Origin: Bradyrhizobium sp. SSBR45G
Lineage (GTDB): Bacteria > Pseudomonadota > Alphaproteobacteria > Rhizobiales > Xanthobacteraceae
NCBI RefSeq assembly: GCF_030159255.1
Contig: NZ_BSCT01000008.1
Span: 182,678 to 236,065 of the forward strand
DNA: 53,388 nucleotides
Direction of reading: 5' to 3'
Position 1 is the first letter of the stretch. Every line of letters begins with the position of its first letter. A model generated the notes under the pieces. That model searched no databases, was not told the DNA's origin, and saw only the letters and a program-made list of their open reading frames with translations. A program made the position numbers and the translations under genes. Positions 49,343 through 53,388 of the stretch are shown here, piece by piece.

Positions 49343-50017
49343 ATGTCCCCGATCCATTCAGTCCTGCTCGACCTCGACGGCACCCTGATCGACTCGCGCC
49401 CCGGCATTGCCGCGAGCACGCTGGCCGCCTTGCGCTCGCTCGGACATGCGCCTGACGACACGCTCGACGTCACCGCTGTCATCGGCCCGCCGCTGCAGGA
49501 CATGCTGCGCGTGCTGCTGCAGGCCTATGGCGACGACCGTGTCGACGACGCCGTCTTGGCCTATCGTCAGCACTATGGCGACATCGGCCTGTTCGGCTGC
49601 GCGCTCTATCCCGGCATTCGCGAGGCGCTGCAGGAGCTGCAAGGTGCCGGCCTGCGCATCTATCTCGCGACGTCGAAACGTGAGGTGTTCGCGCGGCGCA
49701 TCCTGGAGCATTTGGATCTGGCCTCGTTGTTCGCAGCCATTCACGGCTCGGTGCCGTCGGGTGCGCTCGACCACAAGCCCGAGCTGCTGGCGCATATTCT
49801 CACCCAGCGGAATATCGCCGCGCGGGACAGCCTCATGGTCGGCGACCGCCGCCACGACGTCGCCGGCGCCCACGCCGTCCGGATGAAGAGTCTCGGTGTG
49901 CTCTGGGGCTATGGCAGCCGCGACGAGCTCGAAACCGCGGGCGCAGACCGTCTCGTGGAAAATCCCGCCGATCTCGCGCGCGCGGTGCTGTCGATGTTGC
50001 AGCGTGAGTCCGGTTAG
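49343..50017 (+). CDS. Phosphoglycolate phosphatase-like HAD hydrolase
   Basis: A 224-residue HAD phosphatase. Nucleophile Asp10 and acid Asp12 are in LDLDGTLIDS; motif II lies at YLATSKRE, Lys of motif III at DHKPELL and motif IV at MVGDRRHDVAGA. The C1 cap after motif I matches Gph-type enzymes. I set the start at 49343 because the HAD motif begins there. Confidence 0.88.
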   Translation: MSPIHSVLLDLDGTLIDSRPGIAASTLAALRSLGHAPDDTLDVTAVIGPPLQDMLRVLLQAYGDDRVDDAVLAYRQHYGDIGLFGCALYPGIREALQELQGAGLRIYLATSKREVFARRILEHLDLASLFAAIHGSVPSGALDHKPELLAHILTQRNIAARDSLMVGDRRHDVAGAHAVRMKSLGVLWGYGSRDELETAGADRLVENPADLARAVLSMLQRESG

Positions 50018-50129
50018 AAGCAATTGCCGGACGCATGACGACGTCGGGGCATGTCGCCAATCTTGCACCGGAACCGGAAAGCCGCGAAGATCGTGGCCAG
50101 CTCAGTGATCATCCGGGAATACCAGCCAC

Positions 50130-50807
50130 ATGCAGTTCGACGACGTCATCCTCGGCCGCCGCAGCATCCGCGGTTACAAGCCGGATCCCGTGCCGCGGGC
50201 GCTGATCGAGGAGATCCTCACCCTGGCGATGCGCGCGCCGTCGTCGATGAACACCCAGCCGTGGAATTTCTACGTCATCACCGGCGAACCGCTCGATCGC
50301 ATCCGTGCCGGCAACACCGAGCGCATGATCGCCGGCGTGCCGCAGTCGCGCGAATTCCGCATCGGCCAGCCGTTCGATGGTGCGCACCGCGAGCGCCAGA
50401 TCGGCGTCGCCAAGCAGTTGTTCTCCGCCATGGGCATCGCGCGCGACGACAAGGAGAAGCGTCAGGACTGGGTGCTGCGCGGCTTCCGCCAGTTCGATGC
50501 CCCGGTCTGCATCATCGTCACCTATGACCGCGTGCTCGCCGGCAGCGACGATACGCCGTTCGACTGCGGCGCCGTCACCAATGCGCTCGTCAACGCCGCC
50601 TGGTCGCGCGGCCTCGGCGCCGTGATCAACAGCCAGGGCATCATGCAGTCACCGGTCGTGCGCGAGCACGCCGGCATCGCCGACGACCAGGTCATCATGA
50701 AGAGCATCGCGCTGGGCTGGCCGGATCATGATTTCCCGGCGAATGCTGTGGTGTCGGAGCGCAAGTCGGTGAAGGAAGCGACGGTGTTCGTGGGTTTCGA
50801 GGATTAG
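50130..50807 (+). CDS. Nitroreductase-family flavoprotein
   Basis: A 225-residue FMN-dependent oxidoreductase. The FMN-phosphate motif RRSIRGY lies at 10-16 and PSSMNTQPWNF (about 36-46) lines the flavin site. GLGAVINSQGIM and IALGWPD close the active site. It likely reduces nitroaromatics or quinones. It converges with the next gene. Confidence 0.93.
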   Translation: MQFDDVILGRRSIRGYKPDPVPRALIEEILTLAMRAPSSMNTQPWNFYVITGEPLDRIRAGNTERMIAGVPQSREFRIGQPFDGAHRERQIGVAKQLFSAMGIARDDKEKRQDWVLRGFRQFDAPVCIIVTYDRVLAGSDDTPFDCGAVTNALVNAAWSRGLGAVINSQGIMQSPVVREHAGIADDQVIMKSIALGWPDHDFPANAVVSERKSVKEATVFVGFED

Positions 50808-50851
50808 TCGTCGCTTCGTCTCTCGATCATGGCGCGCCCGCGGCGCGGCAA

Positions 50852-51226
50852 TCAAGCTGCGCCGTTCAGCAGCACCCAAAGCCGCGCGATCCGGCCGTCG
50901 ACGATCTCTGCCACATCGGCGCCGGTCACCGCGACAGGGCCGCCGTTCGGCCCCGCCTGCCAAGCAAGATGAGCCAGGCCATGGTGACCCACCGCGGGTC
51001 CTGAGGGCACGAAGGTGAAATCGGGCCCGAACTGCTCAAGCAGTTCGCCGGCGACGCGCGAGATTTCGGCCCGGCCCTGGATGACGTTGGTCGGCTCGAA
51101 CATGACGGGGGCTTCCACGAACAACTCGGCGATCGCATCTGCGCGCTTTGCCGGATCGCGCTCATTGAAAACGCGGTTGAGGTTCGATCGAAGAAGATCG
51201 TCGTAATCGGCTGATAAGTGCGACAT
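50852..51226 (-). CDS. SnoaL-like/NTF2-fold protein
   Basis: A 124-residue single-domain protein of the NTF2-like superfamily. N-terminal helices (LLRSNLNRVFNERDPAKRADAIAELF) precede a beta-rich cone with GADVAEIVDGRIARLWVLL. Members are isomerases, hydrolases or ligand binders; function unassigned. The ATG at 51226 is chosen over an extended frame. Confidence 0.82.
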   Translation of the reverse strand: MSHLSADYDDLLRSNLNRVFNERDPAKRADAIAELFVEAPVMFEPTNVIQGRAEISRVAGELLEQFGPDFTFVPSGPAVGHHGLAHLAWQAGPNGGPVAVTGADVAEIVDGRIARLWVLLNGAA

Positions 51227-51288
51227 GGCTTGTTCCCTTTGTTTGCCTTTGTCCCAGCGCGCAACGATGGTCGAGCGCAGGGCTGTAG

Positions 51289-51525
51289 TCACTGTGGAGA
51301 TCCAACGGCTCGCTCGGTGTGACGTGCCAGCTGTGCTGCTGGCCTCACACCTGTCGCCTCAGACCTGTGCCTGGCCGCGACGAACAACTCGGCGCCGTTG
51401 ACGAAGTAGCCGCGCACGGACCACGGAGATGGTGAGTACGGCGCCACCGCGATCTCGTCCGCTGAGACATCGTAGCTGCGCCTTTGCCCACCCTGCTGCG
51501 CGTGCGCGCCATCGTTTTGATCCAT
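51289..51525 (-). CDS. Possible small protein
   Basis: A 78-residue reading frame between the SnoaL-like gene and the Lrp regulator, with plausible beta-rich content (IAVAPYSPSPWSVRGYFVNGAELFVAARH). No family is recognised and no convincing ribosome binding site can be named. It could be a chance frame. Confidence 0.35.
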   Translation of the reverse strand: MDQNDGAHAQQGGQRRSYDVSADEIAVAPYSPSPWSVRGYFVNGAELFVAARHRSEATGVRPAAQLARHTERAVGSPQ

Positions 51526-51541
51526 GCTTCCACCGGCAGCG

Positions 51542-52021
51542 TCAGCGCTGCTGCTCCAACGGCAGCGGAGCCGCGGCCTTGCGGGTCTGGATAGCGATGT
51601 TGCTGCGGACCTCGCGCACGATCGACAAGCTCAACAGCCGTTCGACCAGGAATTGCCGATAATGCTCCAGATCAGCAGTGACGACCTCGAGCAGGTAGTC
51701 CGAATCTCCTGACACCAGATGACAGGCGAGGACCTCGGGCATGGCACAGACGGCCTCTTCGAAGGCCAAAGCATGCTCATTTGCGTGTTCTTCGATCTTG
51801 ATGGCGAGGAATGCCGAGAACCCAAGTCCGACGCCGTCACGGTTCAGGACGGCGCGATAGCCTTGGATGATGCCTTCCTGCTCCAGACGCTTCACACGAC
51901 GCAGGCAAGGGGATGGCGACAAGCCGACCCGCTCGGCAAGCTCGACATTGCTGAGCCGCGCATCGGCCTGCAACTCCCTGATGATGCGCTGGTCGATCGC
52001 GTCGAGCCTGACTTTTGGCAT
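51542..52021 (-). CDS. Lrp/AsnC-family transcriptional regulator
   Basis: A 159-residue regulator with an N-terminal winged helix (LDAIDQRIIRELQADARLS, ELAERVGLSPSPCLRRVKRL) and a C-terminal RAM ligand domain. It likely responds to an amino acid. The NTF2-type gene at 52154 is divergent, with 132 bases between; that gene is a candidate target. Confidence 0.94.
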   Translation of the reverse strand: MPKVRLDAIDQRIIRELQADARLSNVELAERVGLSPSPCLRRVKRLEQEGIIQGYRAVLNRDGVGLGFSAFLAIKIEEHANEHALAFEEAVCAMPEVLACHLVSGDSDYLLEVVTADLEHYRQFLVERLLSLSIVREVRSNIAIQTRKAAAPLPLEQQR

Positions 52022-52153
52022 ATCTCTGACAATGGCAGCTTCAGAAGAGGGGTTTGTTGCGTAGGAGGCCAGGATGATAGCACAGTTTGCAAGGACATGC
52101 GCGCGGGGGCCGGGTCAGAATTGAGACCGTCAAAAAACCCGGAGATCCCGAAC

Positions 52154-52528
52154 ATGGCCGATATCGCCACCCTCCCCGCACTTGTCGCCGCCGTCGAACT
52201 ATACTTCGATACGATGTTCGATTCCGACATCGGCCGTTTCGACCGCGTGTTTGCGCCGACCGCGCAACTGCATGGCTTGCGCGATCAGAAATTGCGGGTC
52301 CTGACCGCAGCCGAGTATCGTCATCTTCTGGCGGACAATCCCTCTCCGAAGTCGAAAGGCGCGCCACGCCGCCAGGAGATTCTGCTGATCGACGTCGCGT
52401 CACCGTCGCAAGCGGTCGTAAAGGTGAGAGTCCGGATCGATCTGATCCTCTATACCGACTATCTCTGCTTCCACCTGATCGATGGGCAATGGATGGTGAC
52501 GGCCAAGTCATTTCACATCGAGCTGTAG
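52154..52528 (+). CDS. NTF2-like protein of the putative lumazine-binding family
   Basis: A 124-residue single-domain protein. PALVAAVELYFDTMFDSDI, RFDRVFAPTAQLHGLRD and the C-terminal YTDYLCFHLIDGQWMVTAKSF match the Lumazine_bd_2-type NTF2 family (assignment from memory of the pattern). Function not known. The ATG at 52154 gives the family start. Divergent from the Lrp regulator, which may control it. Confidence 0.82.
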   Translation: MADIATLPALVAAVELYFDTMFDSDIGRFDRVFAPTAQLHGLRDQKLRVLTAAEYRHLLADNPSPKSKGAPRRQEILLIDVASPSQAVVKVRVRIDLILYTDYLCFHLIDGQWMVTAKSFHIEL

Positions 52529-52534
52529 CTGTAG

Positions 52535-52613
52535 GGTGGGCCAAGCGGCCGCCGACAGGCGGCGGCGTGCCCACCATCGATCAGCGCGTTGATCAGCGAG
52601 ATGGTGGGCACGG
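52535..52613. repeat. Intergenic GGTGGGC/GCCCACC repeat
   Basis: GGTGGGC (52535-52541) pairs with GCCCACC (52569-52575), and GTGCCCACCAT (52567-52577) is inversely repeated as ATGGTGGGCAC (52601-52611). Only one of the two stems can form at a time. It belongs to a repeat type I recall as frequent in Bradyrhizobium. Confidence 0.6.
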
Positions 52614-52830
52614 CGCCACCACGAGTGTGCGCCGAGGCCGCCAGCATGGCTGCTCCTTTGCGCACCTTACGACGTATGCGCGTCGGGCAACTGCGCCGCT
52701 GCATTTTGCGCTTGCTAATTTTCCGAATTCATGATCTTATTCGCGCATCCCGTCCTCATGCAGAGGGGCGTACGCGTCGTCACGATACGTTGAGGCGGGG
52801 AGCGGTGGACGCGGGCCTGTCAGGTGCTCA
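52614..52830. other. Intergenic stretch without a supported gene
   Basis: No reading frame here looks like a protein, and no strong hairpin or promoter stands out. It lies between the GGTGGGC repeat and the multi-stem element. Confidence 0.4.
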
Positions 52831-53100
52831 AGCGCTGGACGATTGGCAGCTCGCGGACGGTCAAGCCGTGTGGTCCTGGCGCCCCGATGCTGGCGCCAAG
52901 CCTCGGTGACATGACGTGTCATCAGGTGACGGGGGCAAGAAAGCCGGTTCCCGGGGAGAGCACGGAGCAGCCGTTAAACCCATCGCGCAGGGAGGGCCGG
53001 GATGTCTCGGCTGAACCTGTGGTACCTGCCGCCTGCATTTTTTTTCCGCAGGCGGGCCATGGGAGCAGCCAGCTCCCGGCCTTCCCTGCGCCCTCGGCTA
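52831..53100 (+). repeat. Multi-stem element with 17-pair closing helix, possible structured RNA
   Basis: GCGCAGGGAGGG... (52985-53001) pairs with CCCGGCCTTCCC... (53075-53091) in a 17-pair helix with one G-U pair. Inside lie CCGCCTGC/GCAGGCGG (53029-53036 with 53048-53055, T-rich loop) and GGGAGC/GCTCCC (53061-53066 with 53072-53077; the latter competes with three pairs of the outer helix). Upstream, TGACA-TGACG-TGTCA forms a small hairpin near 52912-52927. I recall closely similar sequences in many copies in Bradyrhizobium genomes, sometimes annotated as hypothetical proteins. Confidence 0.6.
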
Positions 53101-53246
53101 TTCAAGGGCGTGAACGATCCGCAAAGCTCGGGTAAATCAGGCCGCGAGATCGCTGAGGCGCGCCCGATCTTCAGGCGCTCAGCGAAGATCGCAATTCCCA
53201 TGGTTGGTGATGAGAATGCAAATTCGGCGAACTCGCTCGGTGCTCA

Positions 53247-53388
53247 CCTCGCCCCGCTTGCGGGGAGAGGTCGGATTGCATCGAAGATGCAATCCAGGTG
53301 AGGGGGTACAGGTATCTCCGCAGTCACTCCCGATGCGGCTGCCCCTCACCCCAACCCTCTCCCCGTGAAGAACGGGGAGAGGGAGCGC
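53247..53388. repeat. Dispersed palindromic repeat, copy 2, running to the window end
   Basis: Same block order as the copy at 40167-40300: CCCCGC-TTGC-GGGG hairpin, GGATTGCATC/GATGCAATCC hairpin, GGTGAGGGG, CCCCTCACCCC, CTCTCCCCGT and ACGGGGAGAG. The left half is identical to copy 1 over about 50 bases apart from one base; the central spacer differs. It may continue past the window. Confidence 0.85.

Noticed and set aside
52974..53301. Short protein frames across the multi-stem repeat
   Set aside because: They follow the repeat rather than a coding pattern, have no family, and the stretch is better explained by base-paired structure.

Overview
The window is high-GC, gene-dense alphaproteobacterial chromosome, most likely from Bradyrhizobium or a close relative. 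The evidence is an Irr regulator with the rhizobial heme motif GCPWHD, the fabA-fabB-fabI order beside irr, the rimP-nusA-ylxR-infB-rbfA-truB-rpsO-pnp and tsaB-rimI-fur...miaB-phoH-ybeY-corC-lnt gene orders, and several intergenic palindromic repeats of the kind I know from Bradyrhizobium. I see no rRNA, tRNA, insertion sequence, prophage, plasmid origin or CRISPR array.

Layout. 1-2.1 kb: a palindromic repeat, a 2-hydroxyacid dehydrogenase and an exported SH3 protein. 2.2-5.9 kb: irr, divergent from the unsaturated fatty acid genes fabA-fabB and from fabI. 6.1-9.8 kb: an autotransporter facing two tandem paralogous exported proteins of unknown function. 10-21.1 kb (minus strand): a GNAT enzyme, then the transcription/translation operon rimP to pnp, with an attenuator-like leader before rimP, a long hairpin plus T-run just before pnp and an intrinsic terminator after pnp. 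21.5-25.3 kb: a DUF2336 protein, trmB, an M20 peptidase and an XRE regulator. 25.5-33.8 kb (minus): lnt, corC-like, ybeY, phoH, miaB, a HAD phosphatase, fur, rimI and tsaB, tightly packed and often overlapping. 34-40.1 kb: a broken PAS chemoreceptor gene, nfuA, a universal stress protein, trpS, murJ and a PfkB kinase. 40.4-53.4 kb: an accessory set (beta-lactamase-like hydrolase, GIY-YIG-like small protein, gabD-like dehydrogenase, PhyH oxygenase, alpha/beta hydrolase, GST, enolase-superfamily enzyme, carbamoyltransferase-like protein, HAD, nitroreductase, NTF2-like proteins, Lrp regulator), ending in about 860 bases of repeats.

How it fits together. The two large minus-strand blocks hold core RNA and protein synthesis functions: NusA, IF-2, RbfA, RimP, S15, PNPase and YbeY for ribosome and RNA maturation, and TrmB, TruB, MiaB and TsaB for tRNA modification. 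Iron status recurs as a theme (Irr, Fur, the Fe-S proteins MiaB and NfuA). The less explained parts are the exported paralog pair, the carbamoyltransferase-like protein with altered catalytic motifs, the GIY-YIG-like protein, the RNA-level control candidates before rimP and pnp, and a large multi-stem repeat at 52.9-53.1 kb. No wholly new multi-gene system stands out with certainty; the strongest leads are listed as findings.
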